Part shown: positions 7,576 through 16,437 of the stretch, piece after piece
Numbering within the stretch: position 1 is the first letter of the stretch
How the letters are laid out: the number at the start of each line of letters is the position of its first letter
Origin: an uncultured Clostridia bacterium
Lineage (GTDB): Bacteria > Bacillota > Clostridia > Peptostreptococcales > Anaerovoracaceae
Assembly: GCA_945830395.1 (NCBI GenBank)
Contig: CALZYE010000012.1
Coordinates: 1-48,406, forward strand
DNA length: 48,406 nt
Reading direction: 5' to 3'
Made by a program: the position numbers and the translations under genes
The notes under the pieces: model-generated
The model's input: the letters and a program-made list of their open reading frames with translations, nothing else
Databases searched by the model: none
What the model was told of the DNA's origin: nothing

Positions 7576-8599
7576 ATCCAAACCTCACAATCCTTTCAAT
7601 AATCTCGGTAAAGTCTATTCCCTGCTGCTTCCAGAGCATAGGGAACATGCTGTACTTTGTACAGCCCGGAATAGTGTTAAACTCACTTAGAAAAATTTCA
7701 TCGCTGTCTTTGTCAATCAGAAAATCCGCTCTTGCAAAGCCTGCGCAATCAAGGGCTCTATAGGCTCTCTCCGCATAGGCTCTTATTCTCTCCACAAGAG
7801 ACTCCTCAATATCAGCGGGAATATGTATCTCCGTTCCCGACTCATCTGTATATTTCGCTTCGTAATCATAGAAATCGTGGGCTGCCGAAATTTCTCCGAC
7901 TCCCGAAGTGACGGGCTGATCATTTCCTATAATAGCACACTCTATTTCTCTGGCATTAATCCCCTGCTCCACCAGCACTCTCCTGTCGTACTGAGCCGCA
8001 AGCCTTAACGCCGCTTTAAGCTGAAACTTGTCGCCTGCCTTGGATATTCCCAAGCTGGAGCCCAGATTTGCAGGCTTTACAAATACAGGGTAGCTGAATC
8101 TGTCCTGACATCTCCTGACAACAAGCTCCATATCCTCATCTATAAGCCTTTTAGTGACGAGAAGAGAATCCACCGTAGGAATACCGTTCTGTAAAAATAT
8201 TTCCTTTGCAAAAGCTTTATCCATGCAAAGCGCCGAACTCATAACCCCGCTCCCCGCATAGGGAATATTCATGGTTTCAAAAAGCCCTTGAATCCTGCCG
8301 TCTTCACCAAAGGGACCATGCAAAACCGGAAAAGCGAAATCAATCATTTCGCAGGCTTCGTTAACAGAAATCGGCTTTCCTTTTTCTTCCCAGCTTCCAT
8401 CTGCAACATCACCGGAATTTCCGTCAAAAAACTTCCATTGCCCTTCCCTTGTTATACCGATAAGAACAACTTGGTGTTTCTCCTTGTCAATAGCATTTAT
8501 AACCGCCTCTGCAGAAAGAAGAGAAATCTCATGCTCACTGGATTTTCCACCGAAAAAAATGCCTACTCTATCAATTTTTTTGTTTAATTTCTTTTCCAT
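7544..8599 (-). CDS. ddl: D-alanine--D-alanine ligase
   Basis: ATP-grasp ligase joining two D-alanines for peptidoglycan precursor synthesis. N-terminal GIFFGGKSSEHEISLLSA, then HGPFGEDGRIQG, KPANLGSSLGISKA, FYDYEAKYTD and C-terminal SEFNTIPGCTKYSMFP are all Ddl signatures. The tyrosine in YDYEAKY is the D-Ala specificity type, not the D-lactate (VanA) type. Length of 351 residues is normal. ATG 8599 has GGAGG 3 bases upstream, a short but workable spacing. It heads a six-gene minus-strand operon, with a plausible promoter just upstream (8625-8653). Confidence 0.95.
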   Translation of the reverse strand: MEKKLNKKIDRVGIFFGGKSSEHEISLLSAEAVINAIDKEKHQVVLIGITREGQWKFFDGNSGDVADGSWEEKGKPISVNEACEMIDFAFPVLHGPFGEDGRIQGLFETMNIPYAGSGVMSSALCMDKAFAKEIFLQNGIPTVDSLLVTKRLIDEDMELVVRRCQDRFSYPVFVKPANLGSSLGISKAGDKFQLKAALRLAAQYDRRVLVEQGINAREIECAIIGNDQPVTSGVGEISAAHDFYDYEAKYTDESGTEIHIPADIEESLVERIRAYAERAYRALDCAGFARADFLIDKDSDEIFLSEFNTIPGCTKYSMFPMLWKQQGIDFTEIIERIVRFGYERHHVENNW

Positions 8600-8624
8600 A
8601 GTCCTCCATTACTTTCAAGTCAAC

Positions 8625-8653
8625 ATTTTACCATAAATCCTCAAACTTTTAAA
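8625..8653 (-). promoter_or_regulatory. Probable promoter of the ddl operon
   Basis: Minus-strand -35 TTTAAA (8648-8653), 17-base spacer, -10 TAAAAT (8625-8630). Leader of about 20 bases to ddl. Confidence 0.5.
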
Positions 8654-8944
8654 CTATATAGCCCTCTATTTTTAAGTTATATAAATATCAAGCATCAGTT
8701 ATAAATATATCTGCAAAGGCTCGGATAAAAAGAAGTAATGTGAAAATGAGCATATACCAAGATTCAGGATTAATCCACTGAAAAAGCACTCCGGGCATTT
8801 CTGCTGAAGTGCTTTAATTCTATCTGTACCTGCACAATGGTTTAGAGTTTTTGAAAAATCTCACCTGCACGGCAATTTAGGGTCCACTTTTTCAAAACCA
8901 CAGAATAATTTGGACTACCTTTTAGATATATAATTTTGCCTGTT
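8654..8944. other. Intergenic stretch with a terminator and a degenerate direct repeat
   Basis: No coding sequence seen on either strand. It holds the terminator at 8781-8815 and two degenerate copies of an ACCTGCAC-N-TTTAG...TTTTT element at about 8828-8851 and 8863-8898 (33-37 base period). Confidence 0.5.
8781..8815 (-). terminator. Terminator of the bacteriocin-transporter operon
   Basis: On the minus strand AAAGCACT (8815-8808), a 17-base loop, AGTGCTTT (8790-8783) followed by a short T run to 8781. It lies 130 bases after the ATPase stop. Confidence 0.5.
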
Positions 8945-9589
8945 TTAGCGTCCTAATTCTATTTGTCGATCTGTTTGCTCGGCAAGGCTCATATCATGAG
9001 TCACGATCAATATAGTTTTCCCAAAACTATTTCGCAAATCCTTTAGCATTGCAAACACCGTATCGCCCATTTTAGGATCAAGCGAGCCTGTCGGCTCATC
9101 TGCAAGCACAATATCACCTGGCTTTAAGATACATCTTGCCAGTGCCACGCGTTGCTGCTCTCCTCCCGACAAAGTGTTGCACTGCATTTTTTTCAAATTA
9201 AAAATTCCAAGTTTTTTAAGTACTTCGTTTATGCGTTCTTTCTTTTCCTTTTTAGAAATATTTACATAGTGCATTGCAATAAGCAGGTTTTTCTCTACTG
9301 TTTCGTTTGATATAAGTGCAAAAGACTGGAATAAATAGTTTATTTTATTTCTTCTGAGTTGTGTTGCTTTTTTGCTATTTATCTTTGGAAGTTCCTGACC
9401 ATCTATCAATATTTTCCCTCCATCTATTGTCTCCAACATTCCAAGCATATTTAAAAGCGTAGATTTACCACTGCCGGACGGTCCTATAATGGATATTATT
9501 TCTTTTTCCTTAGCTGAAAAACTAAATCCCTTAATAATATTCCTATGACCATAATTCTTACTTACATTTATAAATTCAATTTTATTCAT
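8945..9589 (-). CDS. Lactococcin-972-group bacteriocin export ABC transporter, ATPase
   Basis: ABC ATPase of 214 residues: Walker A GPSGSGKS (36-43), Q-loop YLFQSFAL, signature LSGGEQQRVALARC, Walker B DIVLADEPTGSLD, H-loop VTHD. The MacB/LolD-like plan and the partner gene immediately upstream, a large DUF1430-type permease, point to the lactococcin 972 export group. ATG 9589 with GGTGGAAG upstream; 15 bases after the permease stop. It would energise export of, or immunity to, the bacteriocin whose remnant lies at 11817. Terminated at 8781-8815. Confidence 0.85.
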   Translation of the reverse strand: MNKIEFINVSKNYGHRNIIKGFSFSAKEKEIISIIGPSGSGKSTLLNMLGMLETIDGGKILIDGQELPKINSKKATQLRRNKINYLFQSFALISNETVEKNLLIAMHYVNISKKEKKERINEVLKKLGIFNLKKMQCNTLSGGEQQRVALARCILKPGDIVLADEPTGSLDPKMGDTVFAMLKDLRNSFGKTILIVTHDMSLAEQTDRQIELGR

Positions 9590-9604
9590 ACTTCCACCCT
9601 ATTT

Positions 9605-11782
9605 TTACGATTTTAAAAAACTGATTATGCGTTTATACGCACCTTTTTCAATGGCTATATAAAATAATATGATTTCTAATATGCCTACAATAATCACAAA
9701 TACATTGCTAATCTTACATTTAAGCAAAATACTCGCTGCAAAATCTAAAAGCAGCACTATAATGCATAATTTTATAATAGGAGAATATATATTTGCCCTG
9801 TTGTACCCCATGAATCTTTTTATTATTATTTCCTCTTCAAAGGTTACTTTATACAAAGAAATAATTATTGCGAGGAAAATTAAAATACAAATCATTAGTA
9901 CTATAATACCAAAAGCAAACATTTGTATGGTCTCAGATAATTTTTTTTGAATCCCGTCAACATGTTCGCTGACAGCCTTAAATGTCAGCCTATTGTCCAG
10001 TAAATCGTATTTTTTCAAGTCGTTATCATTTATATACTTCTGTTTTGCCTCTTTCGTAAATTTCAAATATGAGTTCCCCAGTCCTGATGCAAACAAACTT
10101 TCTCTTTCCATGAATATCATATTATTTGGTGTTGTTAAAAGTACCACCGCTTTATCTGTATAATTTTCATAATCTGCATCCGTATTCCATGTAAAGATTT
10201 TTTTCTTAAATGTGTATTCTACAAATTCTGTTTCTTTGGGATTTTCTCTGTCCAAATCATCTTCTTGGAGACTCTTTTTGATAATTTCTCTGTCATATTT
10301 ATTTATGCTGCTTGAAATAAGATAAACTCTCGTTCCTTTATTTGCCTTTTCTATCAATGACAAATCTACATTGATACCTATATTCTTTAGATAATTGGGA
10401 GACATCTTATATTCACAATAAGGCTCTTTCGGCACATACCTCACATCTTCAGATTTTCTGTTTTGTGCCAAAGTTTTCTTATCATATATATTTGCATTAA
10501 CTACATATACACCATCCTTGCCTGCAATTGACTTATACCAGCTGTACATATCTTTATCCACTTTATTAGAATTCCCTTGCATAGATAATTCATCATCTCC
10601 CTGCTCTGTTTCGGAAAGAATAAAGATATCTTTCACATCTTCCCACGCTCTTCGGATTTTCTCATTTTCAGATACCTTTTTCATGGGACCGTCTATAACA
10701 ACTCCTGCTCCTACAAGTCCTGCATTACCGAGTAAAAATAAAACGATCATTGCTGCCATCACACCTTTTTTAGAAACTCGATTGCGTATAGCATCTATAG
10801 GTGATATTGTAAAAATAAATATTGATGCGATTGAGACAATGACGCAAGTCAATATAAAATCTAATATTCCTATAAAAAGCATATTACTGAAAAACATAGG
10901 TGTAATAAAAGACCCCTCTGTAAAGATAAGCCCATACCCTACAAACAAAAATATAGAGATAAAACTTGCCGCCAAAACAGGTGAATATGTTTTAAATGCA
11001 AAGTCTTTCCTCGACCATCCTTGTAAAAGCAAATTGCCCATCTTGTTCAACTCTTTCACAGTAAGTAAGCTGACTACAATCAACAAAAGAATTTCAAAAA
11101 TGGCAATCAAAGCCGGAAAAGCTACTTCATTGCCCCAATTAGTAGAGTATTCTTTTTTCCAATCTGACAGCACTTCCTTGTCAATCCCCGTTACCTTCGT
11201 TAATTCATCAAGAAATACACGCTTTTCTTTATCATTTTTCAATCCGAGTACTATATATTTACCCTCTATATTTTCCTTATCTTTTAAAACTGTTGTCAAT
11301 TTATTTACGACAACCTTGCCGCCATATCTAAAATGTGGCAGGTTCTCTATCATATTTACAGTTCCCTTATCCAGTCCCAATGTTGCATCGTCATTAGTAC
11401 TTTTCAATAATTTTTGCAGTTCTCCGATATCAAATATCTTTTTTCCAAAGAGACTATATCCAAAACTATTACTATTGCCTTGTATGTCCCCATATATTGA
11501 TACCTGTACGCCTCTGTTGTTTGAAAGTGAGGATATCCTTAAAATGGCTAAGTTATTTTTGTCTATAAGAGAAAACAACTTAGATTTAATCATTTCTTTT
11601 TTTTGTTCCGGTATTTTTGCTATTGTAATTTTTTGACCTTTCTCAAATGCAATTTCCTCCACTTCTGCCGTATATGATTGCGCTTGCCTCGACATATATG
11701 CGAAGGAAAACAATAACCCTTGTGATAAAACAAGGGCTATTATAACCATAATAAAAAGATTTTTACCTAAAAAGTTTTTCAT
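9605..11782 (-). CDS. Bacteriocin-associated integral membrane protein (DUF1430-like permease)
   Basis: 725 residues with an N-terminal helix (about 8-29), a long outside domain, a central bundle of about four helices (about 222-370), a second outside domain (about 375-610) and three C-terminal helices (about 618-645, 664-685, 688-710). This FtsX-like plan with a large ectodomain is that of the bacteriocin-associated seven-helix membrane family found next to lactococcin-972 genes, used for immunity and export. ATG 11782 has only a weak ribosome site (GAGG 15-20 bases upstream), suggesting coupling to the upstream bacteriocin frame. The DNA is AT-richer than the surrounding housekeeping genes, consistent with transfer. 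Confidence 0.8.
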   Translation of the reverse strand: MKNFLGKNLFIMVIIALVLSQGLLFSFAYMSRQAQSYTAEVEEIAFEKGQKITIAKIPEQKKEMIKSKLFSLIDKNNLAILRISSLSNNRGVQVSIYGDIQGNSNSFGYSLFGKKIFDIGELQKLLKSTNDDATLGLDKGTVNMIENLPHFRYGGKVVVNKLTTVLKDKENIEGKYIVLGLKNDKEKRVFLDELTKVTGIDKEVLSDWKKEYSTNWGNEVAFPALIAIFEILLLIVVSLLTVKELNKMGNLLLQGWSRKDFAFKTYSPVLAASFISIFLFVGYGLIFTEGSFITPMFFSNMLFIGILDFILTCVIVSIASIFIFTISPIDAIRNRVSKKGVMAAMIVLFLLGNAGLVGAGVVIDGPMKKVSENEKIRRAWEDVKDIFILSETEQGDDELSMQGNSNKVDKDMYSWYKSIAGKDGVYVVNANIYDKKTLAQNRKSEDVRYVPKEPYCEYKMSPNYLKNIGINVDLSLIEKANKGTRVYLISSSINKYDREIIKKSLQEDDLDRENPKETEFVEYTFKKKIFTWNTDADYENYTDKAVVLLTTPNNMIFMERESLFASGLGNSYLKFTKEAKQKYINDNDLKKYDLLDNRLTFKAVSEHVDGIQKKLSETIQMFAFGIIVLMICILIFLAIIISLYKVTFEEEIIIKRFMGYNRANIYSPIIKLCIIVLLLDFAASILLKCKISNVFVIIVGILEIILFYIAIEKGAYKRIISFLKS

Positions 11783-11816
11783 ATCTATTTAATCTCAGCC
11801 TCATCTCAATAATCAA

Positions 11817-11990
11817 TTATTTACAGTCCCAATAACATCTGGCGGTGCTTATTAAACCGATATATTTTTCAACATAGGCATCGGGCTGTTTAGCTTTCTT
11901 CCAACCGGAAGATGCACCATTTGCTCTCGCTCTTTTTGCAAATCGATGTGTTCCTACTTGCCCTAAAATACATTCGCAATTTACCAAATT
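11817..11990 (-). pseudogene. Lactococcin-972-family bacteriocin, C-terminal remnant
   Basis: An open frame continuing upstream to 12026 ends GTHRFAKRARANG, SSGWKKAKQ, DAYVEKYIGL, ISTARCYWDCK. The GW...A...V.K...A.YW pattern near the end resembles mature lactococcin 972 proteins, and the position just before the permease and ATPase is where the bacteriocin belongs. But the signal peptide is missing: the only distal start (TTG 12026) is also the -35 box of the promoter at 11998-12026, and no Shine-Dalgarno precedes any inner start. I read it as a gene whose 5' half was lost, perhaps by insertion of the element ending near 12042. Family call is by eye; the exact left limit of homology is uncertain. 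Confidence 0.45.
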
Positions 11991-11997
11991 CACAGAA

Positions 11998-12026
11998 AGT
12001 TTATCATTTTTTGCACATATTGTCAA
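11998..12026 (-). promoter_or_regulatory. Promoter TTGACA-17-TAAACT driving the bacteriocin-transporter genes
   Basis: Minus-strand -35 TTGACA (12021-12026), 17-base spacer, -10 TAAACT (11998-12003) preceded by an extended TG. It reads toward the remnant, permease and ATPase. Confidence 0.65.
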
Positions 12027-12241
12027 TACTTTACATACAATAGGGCGGTGTCAAGTTTTTGGTTGACAGGTGATTGCCGCCCTTGAACCGGTTTTTCCGT
12101 AATGTAATTATTAGTGTGTTGTAAACAACATAAAACCTATATAAATATTTCAAAAACGGGTATTAATATAACATTACAGATTCTATAAGTGACCTTTCAC
12201 ATGAGATTGTGTCATGAAAATATTATATAAGGAGATTGATT
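12027..12241. other. Divergent intergenic region with an IS-like end
   Basis: Contains the hairpin at 12042-12083 and, toward htrA, a GTTGT-AA-ACAAC dyad (about 12117-12128) overlapping a possible TTGTAA-17-TAAATA promoter for htrA. No gene recognised. Confidence 0.4.
12042..12083. mobile_element. Insertion-sequence-like terminal remnant (bulged hairpin)
   Basis: AGGGCGG TGTCAA (12042-12054) pairs with TTGACA (12063-12068) and CCGCCCT (12077-12083), with an 8-base bulge. Read on the minus strand the same DNA translates to KGGNHLSTKNLTPPYC and a stop, reminiscent of sequence found at transposase gene ends. No transposase gene is present, so only a fragment is suggested. Confidence 0.35.
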
Positions 12242-13561
12242 ATGGATAATAAAAACTTGCCTCCTGAACAACCTTGGCAATCAAACGACAATGAACCGGA
12301 TAAAAAAACGGAATATGTCAACGGATTTGTTTTAGTAAATAACGATTCCGACGATTCTGCAGAAAGTAACGGGGAGTTCTTCGGCTCTGAGTTCGATTAC
12401 GGCACTTACAACGACTACGGTCCCAAGGGGAAAGCTCATTTTCGCTCTGCCTGCGGCGACAGAGGAGTATCAAAAAGCACTTTTATAATTTCACTTATAA
12501 TCGCAATGCTCCTGACTTCTACACTGACTGTGGGCGGTATGATTATCTACGAAAATCATTTTTCAAACGGAAGCGATCAGGCTACAAACTACACTCTGGT
12601 AAAAGATACAAAGCAGCTATCTTCCGACACCATAGTCAAAAAAACTAATCCAAGCGTGGTTTCAATCGTTACGGAATCCGTCTCCACGGACAGCTGGGCG
12701 CAGAATTATGTCAAAAAAGGAGCGGGCAGCGGTGTAATAATACAAAAAAACGGATATATCCTGACCTGTAATCATGTGATAGAAGGTGCGAGCAAAATAA
12801 AAGTCACTTTGAGCAACAATAAAAGCTACGATGCAAAGCTCATAGGCACAAGCCCTGATGACGATCTTGCCGTTTTGAAAATTAATGCCATGGGATTAAG
12901 TCCTGCCACCTATGGTGACAGTTCCACTCTGGAAGTCGGCGATAATGTTGTGGCAATCGGAAATCCTCTGGGACAGCTTAGCAACACTGCTTCGACCGGA
13001 ATTATCAGCGCACTGAATCGCAAATTAACGATAGATAATAAGCAGCTAAACTTATTACAAACAGACGCATCCATAAATCCGGGAAATTCAGGAGGAGCCT
13101 TGTTCAACGGTTCCGGCAATCTAATAGGAATCGTTGTTGCAAAATCTGCAGGGTCCGATGTGGAAGGCTTGGGCTTTGCAATACCGATTAACCATGCCGC
13201 AAAGGTTGCAAAGACCATAATCAAAAGCGGTAACATAAAGTCAAAGACAGACTCTTCCAAAACAAAGGGCGCGCTTATAGGCGTTACCATAGATGAAATT
13301 TCAAAGGAAGAAGCCCTTAGAAGCGGCTATGACAAAGGAGGCGTGTTCATCGTTTCCGTAACCAGCCCGTATGCAAAAAATGCAGGTCTAAAGTCCGGTG
13401 ACAGAATTTCTTCTTTCGACGGAAAAGAGATTACGGGAGCAGATGCTCTTCGTTCTCTTCTCTCAGAGCATAAAGCCGGCGATAAAGTGAAAATTGAAAT
13501 AGTTAGAAATAAAAAGGTCATTAAGACTACTGTAACTCTGATTTCAGGAGAACAGAAATAA
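12242..13561 (+). CDS. htrA: HtrA/DegP-type membrane-anchored serine protease with PDZ domain
   Basis: Protein of 439 residues: acidic cytoplasmic N-terminus (1-75), one membrane helix (about 80-102), trypsin-like protease domain and a C-terminal PDZ domain (about 340-437). Catalytic triad is H178 (LTCNHVIEG), D208 (DDDLAVLKI) and S283 (NPGNSGGAL). It degrades or refolds damaged exported proteins at the outer face of the membrane. ATG 12242 lies 7 bases after AGGAG; the TTG six bases upstream would be too close. It stands alone between convergent and divergent neighbours and ends in a strong shared terminator. Its position beside the bacteriocin transporter and Bce module fits a cell-envelope stress role (inference). 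Confidence 0.95.
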   Translation: MDNKNLPPEQPWQSNDNEPDKKTEYVNGFVLVNNDSDDSAESNGEFFGSEFDYGTYNDYGPKGKAHFRSACGDRGVSKSTFIISLIIAMLLTSTLTVGGMIIYENHFSNGSDQATNYTLVKDTKQLSSDTIVKKTNPSVVSIVTESVSTDSWAQNYVKKGAGSGVIIQKNGYILTCNHVIEGASKIKVTLSNNKSYDAKLIGTSPDDDLAVLKINAMGLSPATYGDSSTLEVGDNVVAIGNPLGQLSNTASTGIISALNRKLTIDNKQLNLLQTDASINPGNSGGALFNGSGNLIGIVVAKSAGSDVEGLGFAIPINHAAKVAKTIIKSGNIKSKTDSSKTKGALIGVTIDEISKEEALRSGYDKGGVFIVSVTSPYAKNAGLKSGDRISSFDGKEITGADALRSLLSEHKAGDKVKIEIVRNKKVIKTTVTLISGEQK

Positions 13562-13571
13562 AATCCGAAAA

Positions 13572-13617
13572 GACACCCCCGCTCCCGGCAAAATATGCCG
13601 GAAGCGGGGTCTTATTT
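13572..13617 (+). terminator. Terminator of htrA, possibly bidirectional
   Basis: CCCCGCT-CCGGC (13577-13589), loop aaatat, GCCGG-A-AGCGGGG (13597-13609), then TCTTATTTTT. Twelve base pairs with one mismatch. The reverse strand also runs into a T-rich stretch, so it may serve the converging permease gene as well. Confidence 0.9.
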
Positions 13618-13694
13618 TTAGAATTTACATAACTTGTAACTTAAGTATTCGTGTTAAAGTAATCGGCATCCCTCAGCAGCTTTCCTCATACAAG

Positions 13695-15677
13695 TTATCT
13701 TACAATCCTATAATATATATTTGAGGTAAGTTTGAAAATTATCAGGTAAATTAGTGCAAAGGCTCCGGTTATCATAACCATCTTACCAAAATATTGACTG
13801 TACGAGTCAAGTCCAAAAAGACCGAGAAGCTGATAAACAATCTTTGATGCAACGGTGGAATGCAGCATGGCGACAATCAGCGGTATAAAGAACATCCAGA
13901 TGATTTGTGATGCGGAGGTCTTTTTAATCAGTTCATCCGGAAGCCCCACTTTCTTCATTATCTGATAGTTCTCTCTATCCTCATACCCTTCGGAAATCTG
14001 CTTATAGTATGTTATCAGAATTGTTCCGATTAAAAATATGAAGCCGATAACCAAACCTAAGAATAGAAAACCGCCGTTCAGCTCGTATACAAATTTTTCG
14101 ATTTCCCTTTTCGTCTGAAGTGCATATCCCTCTTTTCCGGACTCTTTCTTCAGTTTTGAAAAATAATCTTTTGAATCATTAGAAACATTCCATTCCGCAT
14201 TTAAAGATATTTTCGGGCTTTCTGCCTTTCCGCTTTGCACATTCTTTACTTTATAAAACTTTGCCATAGCCACAAGCTCTTTATAATCTGCAACCACTAC
14301 AGAATACACATCTGCGGCAATATTTCCCTTGGTATTATCTTTCACCTTTATGATGCTCCTCTTCCTGCCTGCCAAGGTTATGGAATTAATTTTCATCATT
14401 TTCTTTCGATTTGAGGTGATCAGCACCTGATTTTTCTTCAGAGTATAGCTTGTCCCTTCATCTTTGTTGTATGCATCAAGGGTTGAAACTTGAAGAAACA
14501 TATCATTTCCACTCTTTTTATCTAAGGAAGATCTTATAACCTCGCCATCCTTTTTAACATATATGAGGAATCCCTCTTTTACGAAAAATTTCTCAATTTT
14601 TTCGTTGGAGATTATAGAATTTTCCACAAATGCCTTCAAGTTTTTCTCCCCTTCTAAGATATCTTTATGTGAACTGTTTACAGAAAAATCTTTTTTATAG
14701 TCAAGGCTGTAGTCATTTTTCATCGCTTTGGAAACTACGGTTTTCATGGAATCATTGATCGTCAAAGTCGCCGAGATCGTAATGATAACGCCTGTGCAAA
14801 GCACCGCTATACTGGCAAGCCCCAAAGCGTTGCTTTTCATCCTGTACATCATGCCCGACACGGACAGGAAATTCTTGTCCTTATAATAATATCTCTTGTT
14901 CCTCTTCATCATCTTAAGAATCGCAATGGAAAAGGAAGTAAATAGAAGATATGTTCCTATTGCAACCAGTATCGCCGCAACGAAAAAGTAAAGCATGCTT
15001 TCTACGCTTCCGCTTACATACAAGGCCAGAGCATAACCTGCTCCCAGTGACAAAAAACCGAAAAGCAATGGGATAAGCTTAAATTTAGGTTCTTTTTCTG
15101 CCGACTTGCTCTGAGACATAAGCTCAACAGCGGAAACTTTCCTCAAATTCCATACACTGTCTATGAAGAGAAGTACGAAAATCCCTAAAATGTATAGAGC
15201 CGTAATAACGACGGCATTTAGTGACAGGGGATAGTTCATCAGCGCCACATTCATATCGTTCATCGCTCTGTTCAACATTATGAAAAGGAACTTTCCAAAT
15301 ACATACCCTAAAACTATGCTGAGCACCGAAACAGTTACCATGTTAATCAGGTATTCTATGAGAACTATCCGTCTGATATGCTTCTTCTCCAGTCCCAAAA
15401 CCGTATATAGAGCGTACTCTTTGCTCCTTCGCTTTGAGAGGAATCTCCCTGCATACATTACAAATACAGCGGAAAACAGTCCCACGATTACCGCTCCGAA
15501 CACAATTACATTGGGAAGCATCTCATGTCTTGTCTTTACATAATCGTTATCCAAAAGGCTTATCATTATATTGAAAAGTCCTATCATTATCCCTCCGGAC
15601 AGGATAAAGGGTATGTACAAAATCTTATTTGCCTTCACATTGCGAAAGGCAAAGGCAGTCGCTATCTTCGTAGTCAT
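13695..15677 (-). CDS. BceB-like antimicrobial-peptide transporter permease
   Basis: 660 residues with the BceB plan: ten predicted helices, of which seven lie before residue 310, then a large extracellular domain (about 310-535) and three at the C-terminus. FtsX-like motifs such as RRSKEYALYTVLGLEKKHI follow the second helix. BceB proteins bind cell-wall-active peptide antibiotics in complex with lipid II-cycle intermediates and signal to a partner BceS kinase. ATG 15677 has AAGGAG 8 bases upstream and begins one base after the ATPase stop (TAATATG). The partner kinase and regulator lie upstream on the same strand. Confidence 0.92.
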   Translation of the reverse strand: MTTKIATAFAFRNVKANKILYIPFILSGGIMIGLFNIMISLLDNDYVKTRHEMLPNVIVFGAVIVGLFSAVFVMYAGRFLSKRRSKEYALYTVLGLEKKHIRRIVLIEYLINMVTVSVLSIVLGYVFGKFLFIMLNRAMNDMNVALMNYPLSLNAVVITALYILGIFVLLFIDSVWNLRKVSAVELMSQSKSAEKEPKFKLIPLLFGFLSLGAGYALALYVSGSVESMLYFFVAAILVAIGTYLLFTSFSIAILKMMKRNKRYYYKDKNFLSVSGMMYRMKSNALGLASIAVLCTGVIITISATLTINDSMKTVVSKAMKNDYSLDYKKDFSVNSSHKDILEGEKNLKAFVENSIISNEKIEKFFVKEGFLIYVKKDGEVIRSSLDKKSGNDMFLQVSTLDAYNKDEGTSYTLKKNQVLITSNRKKMMKINSITLAGRKRSIIKVKDNTKGNIAADVYSVVVADYKELVAMAKFYKVKNVQSGKAESPKISLNAEWNVSNDSKDYFSKLKKESGKEGYALQTKREIEKFVYELNGGFLFLGLVIGFIFLIGTILITYYKQISEGYEDRENYQIMKKVGLPDELIKKTSASQIIWMFFIPLIVAMLHSTVASKIVYQLLGLFGLDSYSQYFGKMVMITGAFALIYLIIFKLTSNIYYRIVR

Positions 15678-15678
15678 A

Positions 15679-16437
15679 TTACAGCTCCTTCCTGTTTAAC
15701 ATGGATTGAGCTGCACTGATTCTTTCCATAAACGCTTGAGAGCTCTCCGCTCCCTTGAAAATCTCGTGGTATACCACTCCGTCCTTTATAAAAAGTACTC
15801 TGCTTGCATAGGATGCGCTTCTCAGTGAATGTGTAACCATCAAAACAGTCTGCCCCATTTGGTTTATCTCGGAAAACAGCTTCATTATGTTTTCTGACGA
15901 GCTCGAATCCAACGCTCCCGTAGGTTCATCCGCCAATATAAGATGGGGTCTTGTAATCAGCGCTCTGGCAATGGCAACCCTCTGCTTCTGCCCACCGGAT
16001 ATCTCATAGGGATATTTATCCACTATTTCTTCAATTCCCAAACTCCTTGAAATCGGAAAAAGCCTCTTTGCCATTTCTTTATGATTTACACTGGACAGCA
16101 CCAAGGGAAGATATATGTTATCTCTGTTGGTAAATGAATCCAGAAGGTTGAAATCCTGAAAGACAAAACCGAGCTCGTTTCTTCTGAAGCCGGCTATCTC
16201 GCTGTCTTTAAGCTCTCCCACATCCTTTCCTCCTATTACAACCCTTCCGCCGGTTGCCTTGTCAAGAGTTGCGATAATATTCAGGAGAGTGGTTTTTCCG
16301 CTTCCCGATTCTCCCATAATCGCAATAAATTCCCCCTTTTCCACTGAAAAACTCACATTTGACAGCGCTTCCACACAAAACCGTCCGCCTGTACCTCCAT
16401 AAATTTTTCTTACATTTTCTACATCTAATATTTTCAT
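15679..16437 (-). CDS. BceA-like ABC transporter ATPase
   Basis: 252-residue ATPase with Walker A GESGSGKT (42-49), Q-loop FVFQDFNLL, signature ISGGQKQRVAIARAL, Walker B LILADEPTGALD and H-loop VTHS. ATG 16437 is chosen over the longer frame because AGGAGGAGG lies just upstream and the extra N-terminus (many Arg) is not part of the family. It pairs with the permease that follows immediately, forming a Bce-type peptide antibiotic detoxification module. A 187-base gap separates it from the kinase gene and could hold its own regulated promoter. Confidence 0.92.
   Translation of the reverse strand: MKILDVENVRKIYGGTGGRFCVEALSNVSFSVEKGEFIAIMGESGSGKTTLLNIIATLDKATGGRVVIGGKDVGELKDSEIAGFRRNELGFVFQDFNLLDSFTNRDNIYLPLVLSSVNHKEMAKRLFPISRSLGIEEIVDKYPYEISGGQKQRVAIARALITRPHLILADEPTGALDSSSSENIMKLFSEINQMGQTVLMVTHSLRSASYASRVLFIKDGVVYHEIFKGAESSQAFMERISAAQSMLNRKEL

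Noticed and set aside
10518-11636. 372-codon plus-strand frame antisense to the bacteriocin permease
   Set aside because: Low-complexity Ser/Ile/Thr-rich translation, no ribosome site, and the minus strand has a clear membrane protein with good codon pattern.
11817-12026. Intact 69-residue bacteriocin gene starting at TTG 12026
   Set aside because: That TTG is the -35 box of the promoter, there is no Shine-Dalgarno, and the product has no signal peptide; treated as a remnant instead.
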